Source: Pseudomonas sp. SST3 (GTDB lineage Bacteria > Pseudomonadota > Gammaproteobacteria > Pseudomonadales > Pseudomonadaceae). From it: a stretch of 64,000 nt of DNA. This document shows, piece by piece, positions 16,517-24,914 of this stretch (positions are counted from its first letter, which is position 1; every line of letters starts with the position of its first letter). The position numbers and the translations under genes were made by a program. The notes under the pieces are model-generated. The model was given only the letters and a program-made list of their open reading frames with translations. It was not told where the DNA came from and did not search any database. The stretch spans positions 1 to 64,000 of the forward strand of contig NZ_QORI02000009.1 of the NCBI RefSeq assembly GCF_003325755.1, given 5' to 3'.

Positions 16517-18778
16517 ATGCCTACCACCTACAACACCGCACTGGTGAGCCTGTCTATCCTGATCGCCATTGCTGGCTCCTTTACGGCCCTCGATCTGGCC
16601 AGCCGTTCGCGCGCATCGGTGGGCTGGATGCGACACGTCTGGCTTTGCGCGGCAGCGGTATGCATGGGCGGCAGCATCTGGTCGATGCATTTCGTCGGCA
16701 TGCTCGCGTTCGGCATGCCCGGCATGGAGATCCAATACGATCTGAGTCTTACCCTCTGGTCGCTGGCCGTGCCGATTGCGGTGACGGCGATCAGTTTTTT
16801 TGCGGTTGGCATTCGCGGCCTGGGCCGCAAGACGCTCGGTATTGGCGGTTTGTTCATGGGCCTGGGGATTGGCGCGATGCATTACATGGGCATGGCCGCC
16901 ATGACGATGCATGCCGAACTGTCCTATGACCCGCCGTGGGTAGTCATCTCCATTCTTATTGCCATCGGGGCGGCAACCGTGGCGCTCTGGCTATCCGCCC
17001 GGGGCCGGCGATTATCGCTGCAGGCCATCTCTGCCGTCGCGATGGGGTTTGCCGTAGCCGGCATGCACTACACCGCCATGGCGGGTGCGCGTTTCACCCC
17101 GCTGGACGATGCGATGCCCGCACCGCCCGGCAGCGGTCTGGACCTGCTGACGTTGGCGTTATCGGTCGCTGGCTCGACCTTCATCGTGTTGTTCTTCGGC
17201 CTTGCTGCCTCGATGCACGACCGGCGCATGGCGATCCTCGGCGAGCGGGAAGCGGCAGCATTGCGCCAGAGCGAAGAGCGGTTCCGCGAGCTCTATAGCA
17301 AGACGCCGCTGCCTCTGCATTCGTTGGACGAAGAAGGCCGGCTGGAATCGGTCAGCGATGCCTGGCTCGTGCTGATGGGCTATCGCCGGGAGGACGTGCT
17401 TGGTCGGCCGCTGATCAACTTTATGACCGAACGCTCCGCGCGCCAGATGCTCGGCAAGGATTGGCCGGTGTTGCTCGAAACCGGAGAATGCCTCAACGCC
17501 GAATACCGATTGGTAGCCAGGGCTGGCGCATTCATCGATGTGCTGGCCTCCACCCGTCTCGAGCAGACCGCGCGCGGTGCGCTCATCATCGGTGGCCTGG
17601 TGAACATCACCGAGCGCCGGAACGCCGAAGCCGCGCTCCGCCAGGCGCAGAAGATGGAGGCGATCGGCAAGCTGACCGGCGGCATCGCTCATGACTTCAA
17701 CAACCTGCTGGCGGTGGTCGGTGGAAATCTCGAGCTGCTGCGCAAGCGACTGCCGAACGACACGGCCCGTGTCGGGAACCTGATCGAGAACGCGCTGCAG
17801 GCGACGCAACGCGGCTCAGGTCTGGTCCAACGCATGCTGGCTTTTGCCCGCAAACAGGAGCTGAAACCGAGCTCCGTCGTGCTACAGAACGTGGTGCTGA
17901 ACATGCGGGCACTGCTGCAACGTTCGGTGGAGATCAACATCAACATCGAAACGAGATTCCCTCTTAGCCTGCCGCCTGCGTACGTCGACGCGAATCAGCT
18001 CGAAATGGTGCTGATCAATCTGGTGGTCAACGCACGAGACGCGATGCCGGCGGGTGGCACGATCTGCATAGAAGGCCAGCTGCGCTCATCAGCGCATCAG
18101 CCGACGCAGGAGTATGTCGCCCTGATCGTACGCGACGACGGCATAGGCATGAGTCCGGAGACACTCGCGCGCGCAACCGAACCCTTCTTTACTACCAAGG
18201 GACCGGGCAAGGGCACCGGCCTTGGCCTTTCGATGGCGCATGGTCTGGCCGAACAGTCAGGAGGGCGACTGGCGATCGAGAGCGCCCCGGACAAGGGAAC
18301 GACCGTTGAGCTGTGGCTACCGCTGGGCATCGCCGCGCCGGCGACAGCGCCGGAACCGGAGATCGCGAACGAGCCCATCATGGCACCCGTACCCGCTCTG
18401 TCGATTCTCGTGGTGGACGATGATCCACTGGTGCTGGCCAATACGGCCGAGCTTCTCAAGGACCTGGGCCATCGGGTCACCCCTGCCGACGGTGGCGAGG
18501 CAACGCTCGGCCTCCTCCGTCAGGGGGCTTTCGATATCCTGATCACCGATCAGATGATGCCAGGCATGACCGGAACCCAGCTGGCGAAGATCGTCAACGC
18601 TGAAAAACCTGATCTGCCGGTTCTGTTGGTCAGCGGTTATGCGGAACTCACCGAGGAAGCTCGCCCGCTGCACACACTGGCCAAACCGTTTACGCAGCAT
18701 TCGCTAAGCGTAGCCATCAGCGACACGCTTGGCCGTCCGGGATCGGGGGTTGTGGTGCCGCTGCTCGGCCGGCGCTAG
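16517..18778 (+). CDS. MHYT-PAS hybrid sensor histidine kinase
   Basis: 753 residues. Seven N-terminal membrane segments form an MHYT sensor, with repeats WSMHFVGM, MHYMGMAAM and GMHYTAMAG within about 1-230, proposed to bind metal or a diatomic gas. A PAS domain (about 250-365) precedes the HisKA domain with phospho-acceptor His near 392 (GGIAHDFNNLL), the HATPase domain with GTGLGLSMAHGL near 570, and a receiver (about 629-745) with phospho-acceptor Asp near 678 (ILITDQMMPG). No separate response regulator or output gene is adjacent, so phosphotransfer goes elsewhere. Inner membrane. Confidence 0.9.
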   Translation: MPTTYNTALVSLSILIAIAGSFTALDLASRSRASVGWMRHVWLCAAAVCMGGSIWSMHFVGMLAFGMPGMEIQYDLSLTLWSLAVPIAVTAISFFAVGIRGLGRKTLGIGGLFMGLGIGAMHYMGMAAMTMHAELSYDPPWVVISILIAIGAATVALWLSARGRRLSLQAISAVAMGFAVAGMHYTAMAGARFTPLDDAMPAPPGSGLDLLTLALSVAGSTFIVLFFGLAASMHDRRMAILGEREAAALRQSEERFRELYSKTPLPLHSLDEEGRLESVSDAWLVLMGYRREDVLGRPLINFMTERSARQMLGKDWPVLLETGECLNAEYRLVARAGAFIDVLASTRLEQTARGALIIGGLVNITERRNAEAALRQAQKMEAIGKLTGGIAHDFNNLLAVVGGNLELLRKRLPNDTARVGNLIENALQATQRGSGLVQRMLAFARKQELKPSSVVLQNVVLNMRALLQRSVEININIETRFPLSLPPAYVDANQLEMVLINLVVNARDAMPAGGTICIEGQLRSSAHQPTQEYVALIVRDDGIGMSPETLARATEPFFTTKGPGKGTGLGLSMAHGLAEQSGGRLAIESAPDKGTTVELWLPLGIAAPATAPEPEIANEPIMAPVPALSILVVDDDPLVLANTAELLKDLGHRVTPADGGEATLGLLRQGAFDILITDQMMPGMTGTQLAKIVNAEKPDLPVLLVSGYAELTEEARPLHTLAKPFTQHSLSVAISDTLGRPGSGVVVPLLGRR

Positions 18779-18918
18779 GCATCCATTCAGACCCACGCCT
18801 GGGCGTCGCATCGGCAATGAATCGCCGCCTCGCACCGCTGCCGAGCGCCGCCTTTTGCTGAACGTATTCAGCCCCGGCGACTCTATGGTTGCCGTAGCAC
18901 TCCTGATTCGAGGTGAAA

Positions 18919-19440
18919 ATGTTTCGTTCGACAAGCCCCAGCCTGCCCAAGGTTTTTGGACTGGCGACGCTGTTAGCCGTCTGCAGCGCACCAGCTTTGG
19001 CCGATTCGCCTAAGGTGTTCGGCTGGGTCGAGGAAGGGCTGATCTTCCCAGAGAAAGTCGCGGTGAAGTTCAAGCTCGATACCGGTGCGCTGACCTCTTC
19101 GATGCACGCCGAGGACATCGATCTATTCGAGAAGGATGGCGACGACTGGGTGCGTTTCACGCTAGAGCTGGAAGACATCGATACCGAAGAGAAGGTCGAA
19201 AAGCGTCTGGAACGCGAGCTGGTGCGGGATATCAAGGTGCGCGGTGCAGGCGGCGCCGAAGAGCGCCCTGTGGTGCTGATGAAGGTTTGCCTGGGCAACA
19301 ATATCTACGAAGAACAATTCTCGCTCAATGATCGCGACAAGATGAACTATCCGGTACTCATTGGCCGCCGTACGTTGGAGAATCTCGGCTTGGTGGACTC
19401 GTCCAAGACCTTTACCGTCGAACCGGATTGCTCTGAATAG
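18919..19440 (+). CDS. Periplasmic retropepsin-like (putative ATP-dependent zinc protease family) protein
   Basis: 173 residues from the ATG at 18919; a GTG six bases earlier is too close to the GAGG. An N-terminal signal peptide ends near ALADS. The core has FKLDTGALTSSMHA (retropepsin-type DTGA motif), then YPVLIGRRTLENLGLVD, the pattern of the RimB/pfam05618 family, whose label as ATP-dependent zinc protease is historical. A periplasmic peptidase-like role is inferred from fold and signal. Single-gene unit. Confidence 0.82.
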   Translation: MFRSTSPSLPKVFGLATLLAVCSAPALADSPKVFGWVEEGLIFPEKVAVKFKLDTGALTSSMHAEDIDLFEKDGDDWVRFTLELEDIDTEEKVEKRLERELVRDIKVRGAGGAEERPVVLMKVCLGNNIYEEQFSLNDRDKMNYPVLIGRRTLENLGLVDSSKTFTVEPDCSE

Positions 19441-19647
19441 CAGCTCCCCCTCATGCCAGCCCTCCTGCAGATCAGGAACGCCGGCGACTGCGGCTGGTAT
19501 CGTTTTCGGTGTTCCGGTCCCCGCTATTTTCTGCAACTCACCCCGCCTCCCCCGGTCAACTGACCAGCAGCCTGGTTTGTTGTCGGAGGCACATGCCCGT
19601 CCCGGCCTGAACGCGACATGCAACCATTACTTCGAGCGGGGGAGTTC

Positions 19648-21108
19648 ATGGAGCATCAAGCGGAATACTTGCGGCAGTCGGCCATGCATTCGGACATGGG
19701 CATGGACGAGCACATGAAGATGATGGAACGCCGTCATCTCGCCACGCTGTGGTGCCATTTCGCTAACGCCCTGCTTGGCTTTTGGCTGCTCAGCGCGCCC
19801 TTCATCTTTGGCTACGCGAACATTTCCAGCACCGATCTGGATCTCGCCCGCCTGGCCTCGGAGCGCGATCTACCGGAAGTCGCCACTCGCGCGCTGCTGA
19901 TGACCTGGAATGACATCATCAGCGGTGCCCTGATCGTGCTGCTCTCGGTCCTTTCGCTAAAACGGATCAGCTGGGCACTGTGGGCCAATACGGGCATGGG
20001 GCTCTGGCTGATGTTCGCCCCGCTGCTGTTCTGGACGCCGTCACCAGCCAGCTATGGTAATGCCCTACTGGTCGGCGGGCTGGTGATTGCCTTTTCCACA
20101 CTGGTACCGATGATGCCCGGCATGAGCATGTCCGGGATGATGCAGAAGGCCGCAGTTCCACCGGGCTGGGATTACAACCCCTCGACCTGGCTGCAGCGCC
20201 TACCCATCGCGATTCTCGCGCTGCTCGGCATCTTGCTGGCGCGTTATCTGGCCGCCTACCAGCTCGGTCATACCTCGAATGCCTGGGACCCCTTCTTCGG
20301 CACCCAGCCCAACGGCACGGAAACCATCATCACCTCCGACATGTCGCGCGCCTGGCCGGTGTCCGACGCCGGGGTCGGCGTCATGGCCTATATGATCGAG
20401 TTGCTGATGGCGGTGATGGGCGATGCGCGCCGCTGGCGGACGATGCCCTGGATGGTCGCCGCGTTCGGCGTGGTCGTGGTGCCGCTGGGTGCGGTGAGCA
20501 TCTTCTTCATTATCGCCCAGCCGATCTTCATCGACACCTGGTGCACCCTGTGTCTGATCCAGGCGCTGGCCATGCTGGTGATGATGCCCTACGCGCTGGA
20601 TGAACTGGTCGCGATGGGACAGTTCCTCAAAGACGCGCGCCGCCGCGGCAAACCGTTCTGGAAGACTTTCCTGCAGGGCGATGCCATGGAAGGCGCACGT
20701 CAAGACAACACGCCCGAGTTCGACGGAGCCCTGTCGACCATGACCCTGAAGGGCCTTCGTGGGGTCAATTTGCCATGGAGCCTGGGACTGCTCTGCGTCC
20801 TTGGCGTCTGGCTGATGTTCACCCGCCTGATCTTCGGCACCGACGGTGCGATGGCCAACAGCGATCACCTGATGGGCTCGCTGCTGCTCACCGTCTCGGT
20901 CCTGGCGTGTGCCGAGGTGGCGCGGCCGCTGCGCTTTCTCAACCTGCCGATCGGTGCCTGGTTGCTGGCGTCACCCGCCTTTCTCGACGGTGCAGGGTTC
21001 GCCGCGACCGTGGGTGGCCTGATTGCCGGCGCGCTGGTGATCGGCTTGAGTCTGCCGCGCGGCCCCATCCATCATCGCTATGCCAGCTGGAACGCGCGGC
21101 TGCGATAG
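19648..21108 (+). CDS. SPW-repeat and vitamin K epoxide reductase-like membrane protein
   Basis: 486 residues from the ATG at 19648, preceded by GGGGGAG. The N-terminal tail is rich in His and Met (MHSDMGMDEHMKMMERRH). SPW-type segments follow (GFWLLSAPFIFGY, GLWLMFAPLLFW), then a VKOR-like four-helix domain at about 180-330 with the redox pair in DTWCTLC, and further SPW-like helices at the C-terminus. VKOR proteins reoxidise DsbA-type oxidants using quinone, but the second, loop cysteine pair of VKOR is not obvious here. Function is therefore uncertain. It is followed by an SDR gene 34 bases on. Confidence 0.8.
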   Translation: MEHQAEYLRQSAMHSDMGMDEHMKMMERRHLATLWCHFANALLGFWLLSAPFIFGYANISSTDLDLARLASERDLPEVATRALLMTWNDIISGALIVLLSVLSLKRISWALWANTGMGLWLMFAPLLFWTPSPASYGNALLVGGLVIAFSTLVPMMPGMSMSGMMQKAAVPPGWDYNPSTWLQRLPIAILALLGILLARYLAAYQLGHTSNAWDPFFGTQPNGTETIITSDMSRAWPVSDAGVGVMAYMIELLMAVMGDARRWRTMPWMVAAFGVVVVPLGAVSIFFIIAQPIFIDTWCTLCLIQALAMLVMMPYALDELVAMGQFLKDARRRGKPFWKTFLQGDAMEGARQDNTPEFDGALSTMTLKGLRGVNLPWSLGLLCVLGVWLMFTRLIFGTDGAMANSDHLMGSLLLTVSVLACAEVARPLRFLNLPIGAWLLASPAFLDGAGFAATVGGLIAGALVIGLSLPRGPIHHRYASWNARLR

Positions 21109-21142
21109 TCGTCATCGCCTCTACCAGAAAAGGAGTCCGCAC

Positions 21143-22141
21143 ATGACCGACCGCGAACTGACCGCCGTAATCTGTGGCGGGACCGCAGGCGTAGGCCGCG
21201 CGACGGCTCACGCGTTCGCCCAAGCCGGTTATCGCGTCGCCGTGATTGCCCGTGGTGAGCAGGGCTTGGCAGACACTCGCAACGAGCTGGAAGCGACCGG
21301 CACGAAAGTCCTGGCGATCGCCGCGGATGTGGCCGATGCCGATGCCATCGATCAGGCGGCCGATCGGATCGAAGCGGAGCTGGGGCCTATCGAGATCTGG
21401 GTCAACGCGGCGATGGCGACGGTATTCGGCCCGGTGAACAAGATCAGCGCGGCGGAATTCAAACGGGTGACCGAAGTGACCTATCTGGGCTTCGTTCACG
21501 GTACGCTGGCGGCGCTGCGGCATATGGAAGCGCGCAACCGCGGCACCATCGTCCAGGTGGGCTCAGCGCTGTCCTATCGGGCGATACCGCTGCAATCGGC
21601 CTACTGCGCCGCCAAGTTCGCCATCCGCGGGTTCACCGATTCGCTGCGCTGCGAACTTATTCATACCAACAGCCGAGTACGCTTGACCATGGTCCAGCTG
21701 CCGGCGCACAACACGCCGCAGTTCGACTGGTCGCGCAACAAGATGCAGAAACGTCCGCAGCCGGTCCCGCCGATCCATACGCCGGAGGTGGCTGCGCGCG
21801 CGATTGTCCGCGCGGCAACCGATGCGCCGCGCGAACTGTGGCTCGGACGCGCTTCTTTCCAGGCGATTATCGGCAACATGTTCATGCCCGGCCTGCTCGA
21901 TCGGATGATGGCCAAGCAGGCCTGGAGCGGACAGATGACCGATTCGCCGGCCGCTGATGAACAGCCTGACAACCTGTTCCATCCCGTAGAGGGCCTGCAC
22001 CGTCTCGAAGGGCGCTTTGGCGCGCAGGCGAAAGATAAAGCGCTGGGGCTGAGCGCCGAGACGGTAGGCAAACTGGCCGCGGGTGGCCTGGTGGTTATCG
22101 GAGTACTGGTCATCGCACTGGTCGCGGCCATAGCCAGCTGA
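21143..22141 (+). CDS. Short-chain dehydrogenase/reductase with C-terminal membrane helix
   Basis: 332 residues; ATG 21143 has AGGAG 8 bases upstream. The Rossmann motif is GGTAGVGRATAHAFA near the N-terminus, the catalytic pattern is Ser in VGSALSYRA and YCAAK, and the family NNAG motif reads VNAAM. Beyond the SDR core a C-terminal extension ends in a hydrophobic helix (VGKLAAGGLVVIGVLVIALV), suggesting membrane anchoring. Co-directional with the SPW-VKOR gene and likely one operon; the substrate is unknown. Confidence 0.85.
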   Translation: MTDRELTAVICGGTAGVGRATAHAFAQAGYRVAVIARGEQGLADTRNELEATGTKVLAIAADVADADAIDQAADRIEAELGPIEIWVNAAMATVFGPVNKISAAEFKRVTEVTYLGFVHGTLAALRHMEARNRGTIVQVGSALSYRAIPLQSAYCAAKFAIRGFTDSLRCELIHTNSRVRLTMVQLPAHNTPQFDWSRNKMQKRPQPVPPIHTPEVAARAIVRAATDAPRELWLGRASFQAIIGNMFMPGLLDRMMAKQAWSGQMTDSPAADEQPDNLFHPVEGLHRLEGRFGAQAKDKALGLSAETVGKLAAGGLVVIGVLVIALVAAIAS

Positions 22142-22159
22142 TCAGCGCCAGCGGCGTCG

Positions 22160-22777
22160 TTAACGAACTGCTTGCAGCTCCTGCCGCGCCTGACGTACCA
22201 CAGAGTAACCGGCGGACAATGCCAGCCCCGCCATGATCAGCGCGACGAGAAAGTCCGGCCAGCCGGAACCGGTGCCGAAAACCCCCGCCGCGGCGACCAG
22301 GACCGCGATATTGCCCAGGGCATCGTTGCGGCTGCAGAGCCAGACCGAACGCATATTCGAGTCACCCTCGCGAAACGCGTAGAGCATCAGCGCCACGATC
22401 ACATTGGCGACCAGCGCCAGTGCGCCAATGACGCCCATGGTCAGCGGCTCCGGCACTACGCCGACGTAGATGGACCAGCCGGCCCGGGCCAGAACGAATA
22501 CACCGAAGGCGAGCATCGACAAGCCCTTCACCAGCGCCGCACGCGAACGCCAGACAAGGCCCATGGACAGCACCGTCAGGGTGATCCCGTAGTTGGCGGC
22601 ATCGCCAGCGAAGTCGATGGCATCGGCCAGCAGCGAGACCGACCCGGACCGCCATCCGCTGATGATTTCCACCAGGAACATGACCAGATTGATCGCCAGC
22701 GCGACCCATAACGCCTTGCGAAAGCCCGGGCTGACCGCGGGGGTTGAACAGCCCGAATCACAACATCTCGAGGACAT
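22160..22777 (-). CDS. Cation diffusion facilitator-type transporter, short
   Basis: 205 residues with about six membrane helices and a Cys-rich N-terminus (MSSRCCDSGCSTP). The CDF TM2 metal site reads LLADAIDFAGD, and the TM5 equivalent reads RNDALGN. The C-terminal cytoplasmic domain of larger CDF proteins is absent. It is divergently transcribed from a CadR-type regulator behind a MerR-type promoter (22807-22837), pointing to export of Cd, Pb, Zn or a similar divalent metal. Confidence 0.85.
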   Translation of the reverse strand: MSSRCCDSGCSTPAVSPGFRKALWVALAINLVMFLVEIISGWRSGSVSLLADAIDFAGDAANYGITLTVLSMGLVWRSRAALVKGLSMLAFGVFVLARAGWSIYVGVVPEPLTMGVIGALALVANVIVALMLYAFREGDSNMRSVWLCSRNDALGNIAVLVAAAGVFGTGSGWPDFLVALIMAGLALSAGYSVVRQARQELQAVR

Positions 22778-22806
22778 GGAGTGTCTCCTGAACTATATTC
22801 GGAGCC

Positions 22807-22837
22807 ATTGCACACCCTGGAGCAGCTCCAGGGTCAA
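22807..22837 (-). promoter_or_regulatory. MerR-type promoter and operator of the CDF gene
   Basis: On the minus strand, TTGACC (22837-22832) and TGCAAT (22812-22807) are separated by 19 bases, the long spacer typical of MerR-activated promoters. The spacer is filled by the near-perfect palindrome ACCCTGGAGC A GCTCCAGGGT (22814-22834), closely resembling CadR/PbrR operators. Transcription should start near 22800, just before the CDF gene. Confidence 0.85.
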
Positions 22838-22881
22838 GCCCACTAAGTTTTGCCCAACGGTCACGACGAGAAGGAGCCATG

Positions 22882-23307
22882 ATGCGCATCGGCGAGCTGA
22901 GCACGGCGGCAGGCGTGGACATCGAAACCATTCGCTATTACGAAAAAGTCGGTTTGATGCCCGCCCCGGAGCGCGGCGCCAATGGTTACCGGTCCTATTC
23001 GACTCAGCAGCTGGCACAGTTGGTGTTTATCCGGCACTGCCGTGCGCTGGATATCGGATTGGCCGATATCCGCCGGCTGCTGGAATTCTCGAACCACCCG
23101 GATGCCAGCTGCGGCGACATTAATCTGCTGATTGACGAGCAGCTCGAACGCGTCCGCGCGCGCCTGGAAAGTCTCCACGCGCTGGAACAGCAACTACAGG
23201 CATTACGCAGCTGCTGCACCGGCAACCGTCCAATGCAAGGCTGCGGCATCCTTAACGAGCTGACCAGCACGCGACTGGACGAAGCCCGGCGGCCCTCCGA
23301 CCGTTAG
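22882..23307 (+). CDS. cadR: MerR-family Cd(II)/Pb(II)-type metal regulator
   Basis: 141 residues from the second of two adjacent ATGs; AAGGAG is 5 bases before it but only 2 before the first. The MerR winged HTH (MRIGELSTAAGVDIETIRYY) is followed by a long dimer helix and three metal-ligand cysteine positions: SCGDIN (about 76), RSCC (about 111) and GCGIL (about 120), as in CadR/PbrR. It would activate the divergent CDF gene by twisting its 19-base-spacer promoter when metal is bound. The exact metal is not fixed by sequence. Confidence 0.87.
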   Translation: MRIGELSTAAGVDIETIRYYEKVGLMPAPERGANGYRSYSTQQLAQLVFIRHCRALDIGLADIRRLLEFSNHPDASCGDINLLIDEQLERVRARLESLHALEQQLQALRSCCTGNRPMQGCGILNELTSTRLDEARRPSDR

Positions 23308-23314
23308 CGGACCT

Positions 23315-23341
23315 GCAGGCGAGGCAGGCGAGGCAGGCGAG
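23315..23341. repeat. Short tandem repeat, 9 bp x 3
   Basis: GCAGGCGAG is repeated three times without change just after the cadR-like stop. Confidence 0.9.
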
Positions 23342-23540
23342 CGTGACATAGCCATTTTCCGCCCGACAAATGTCGCTGCCCCGCCGCGTTTAGAGCCGCG
23401 AAACAGCCGCGGTCAGTTTGCTTGGAGGGGCGGGATCGGTTGTGTGGCGCCCCTGGCATCGGAGCGAGCCCTAATCTCCTCGCGCTTGGCGAAGCGCAAC
23501 GGCAGAGATAATCTGCGTCTTTTTGCCGCGAGCCCCACCG

Positions 23541-24311
23541 ATGCCCCTGTTCGACATGCTGCTACTCATCGCGGCCGGTTTCGCTGCCGGTGGCATGAAT
23601 GCCCTGGCCGGAGGCGGCACCTTCTTCTCGTTTCCGGCGCTGCTGGCCACCGGCCTGCCGCCCGTCACGGCCAACGCGACCAATGCCGTGGCGCTCTGGC
23701 CCGCCAGCCTCGCCGGCGCTTGGGCGGCACGCTCGGCGCTACGCCCACTGGGTCGATATCTCGTTCCGCTGCTGCTGGCCGGGTTGGTCGGTGGTCTGCT
23801 CGGTGGCCTGTTGCTGCTCGCCAGTGGCGATGACGTGTTCAGCCTGCTGATTCCCTGGCTGCTGCTCGTCGCTACCGCTCTGTTCGCCGCCAGCCCCTGG
23901 CTGAGTCGCTGGCTGGCGGCCCGCCGCAAGGAAGCGAGTGCAGTACCGCCGCATGCGCCTGCATCGCTCGCGGCGCATGCCCTGGTATCCATATACGGTG
24001 GTTATTTCGGCGCCGGCATGGGCATTCTGCAACTGGCAGCGTTTTCCATCGAAGGTCACCAACTGGTCCGTGCCAACGCGCTGAAGAACCTGATCTCAGC
24101 CGTCATCTACAGCGTCGCCACCGCCACCTTCATCATTGCCGGACGCGTGAGCCTGTACGAACTGGCTATTCTGCTGATTGGCACCACGCTTGGTGGTTAT
24201 GCCGGAGGGGCGCTGAGCAAGAAGCTGCCAGCCACTTGGCTGCGCACCTTCGTCATCGTGGTGGGCAGCACCATGACGCTCTACTATTTCCAGGCCATAT
24301 ACTGGCGCTGA
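23541..24311 (+). CDS. TSUP (TauE/SafE, DUF81)-family permease
   Basis: 256 residues from the ATG at 23541; an in-frame TTG 18 bases earlier is less likely. About eight membrane helices; the repeated half motif GGMNALAGGGTFFSFPALLATGLPP at the N-terminus and SIYGGYFGAGMGILQLA in the second half are family hallmarks. TSUP proteins export or import sulfite, sulfoacetate and related anions; the substrate is not predictable here. Inner membrane. A structured repeat element begins 10 bases after the stop. Confidence 0.88.
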   Translation: MPLFDMLLLIAAGFAAGGMNALAGGGTFFSFPALLATGLPPVTANATNAVALWPASLAGAWAARSALRPLGRYLVPLLLAGLVGGLLGGLLLLASGDDVFSLLIPWLLLVATALFAASPWLSRWLAARRKEASAVPPHAPASLAAHALVSIYGGYFGAGMGILQLAAFSIEGHQLVRANALKNLISAVIYSVATATFIIAGRVSLYELAILLIGTTLGGYAGGALSKKLPATWLRTFVIVVGSTMTLYYFQAIYWR

Positions 24312-24320
24312 GCTGCGCTA

Positions 24321-24587
24321 AGGGTCTGTTGACGTTTCGCTCGCGTCCGCGCCGTAGCCTGTTTTTGCGCGGGGCAGGGCATGAGAAGAGAAGTTTGGTT
24401 ATTCCAAATGAACGACGAATAACGCCGCACCGCGCTAAAGCAGGCCCGGCCCTTCGGGTTGCGCGGCAAATGACGCCATGCGGCGTTGCGGGACTTGGCA
24501 AGGGAACAACCATTACCTGCGTCCCGCGCCTTGCCTGGCGTCATTTGGCGCAGCAACGCGGATCGCGACGAAACATCAACAGACCCT
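24321..24587. mobile_element. MITE-like structured element with terminal inverted repeats
   Basis: The ends AGGGTCTGTTGACGTTTCGC (24321-24340) and, complemented, AGGGTCTGTTGATGTTTCGT (24587-24568) match at 18 of 20 positions, continuing as TCGCG on both sides with a small offset. Inside are nested complementary arms: GTTATTC/GAATAAC (24398-24404, 24417-24423), GGCAAATGACGCC/GGCGTCATTTGGC (24465-24477, 24537-24549, one mismatch), GCGGGAC/GTCCCGC (24488-24494, 24521-24527) and GGCAAGG/CCTTGCC (24497-24503, 24529-24535). No protein is encoded. A non-autonomous transposable element or structured intergenic repeat is likely. Confidence 0.75.
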
Positions 24588-24671
24588 AGCCCGGGCGGCT
24601 TATGGCTTATGCGGCCCAGCTCTGCTAGTGTCGCGCCCGTTTCAGAGCAGCCGCAGAGAACAGGTTCCGCC

Positions 24672-24914
24672 ATGGCCCGCAAGAAAGTCGCCCTCGATTT
24701 CGAACAATCCCTCGCCGAGTTGCAACAGTTGGTCGAGCGTCTGGAAAGCGGCGAGCTCTCGCTGGAGGATTCGCTGACCTGCTTCGAGCAGGGCATCGGT
24801 CTGACCCGCGATTGTCAGGCCGCACTCAGCCAGGCCGAGCAGAAGGTTCAGATCCTGCTCGAGCGTGACGGCAAGCTGCAGGAAGCGCCCTTCGAGGTGG
24901 ACCCGGAAGCATGA
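24672..24914 (+). CDS. xseB: Exodeoxyribonuclease VII small subunit
   Basis: 80 residues, the usual family length. It shows [20 protein letters not shown] and [19 protein letters not shown], the two-helix signature of XseB, which binds XseA to form the enzyme that degrades single-stranded DNA. First gene of xseB-ispA-dxs; the stop overlaps the ispA start as ATGA. xseA is not in the window, as is usual. Confidence 0.95.
   Translation: MARKKVALDFEQSLAELQQLVERLESGELSLEDSLTCFEQGIGLTRDCQAALSQAEQKVQILLERDGKLQEAPFEVDPEA

Noticed and set aside
16424..16912. His/Arg-rich minus-strand ORF over the MHYT region
   Set aside because: Antisense shadow of the MHYT repeats.
20200..20868. 222-residue antisense ORF inside the SPW-VKOR gene
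   Set aside because: His/Arg/Gln-rich composition typical of the antisense frame of a GC-rich membrane gene; no family resemblance.
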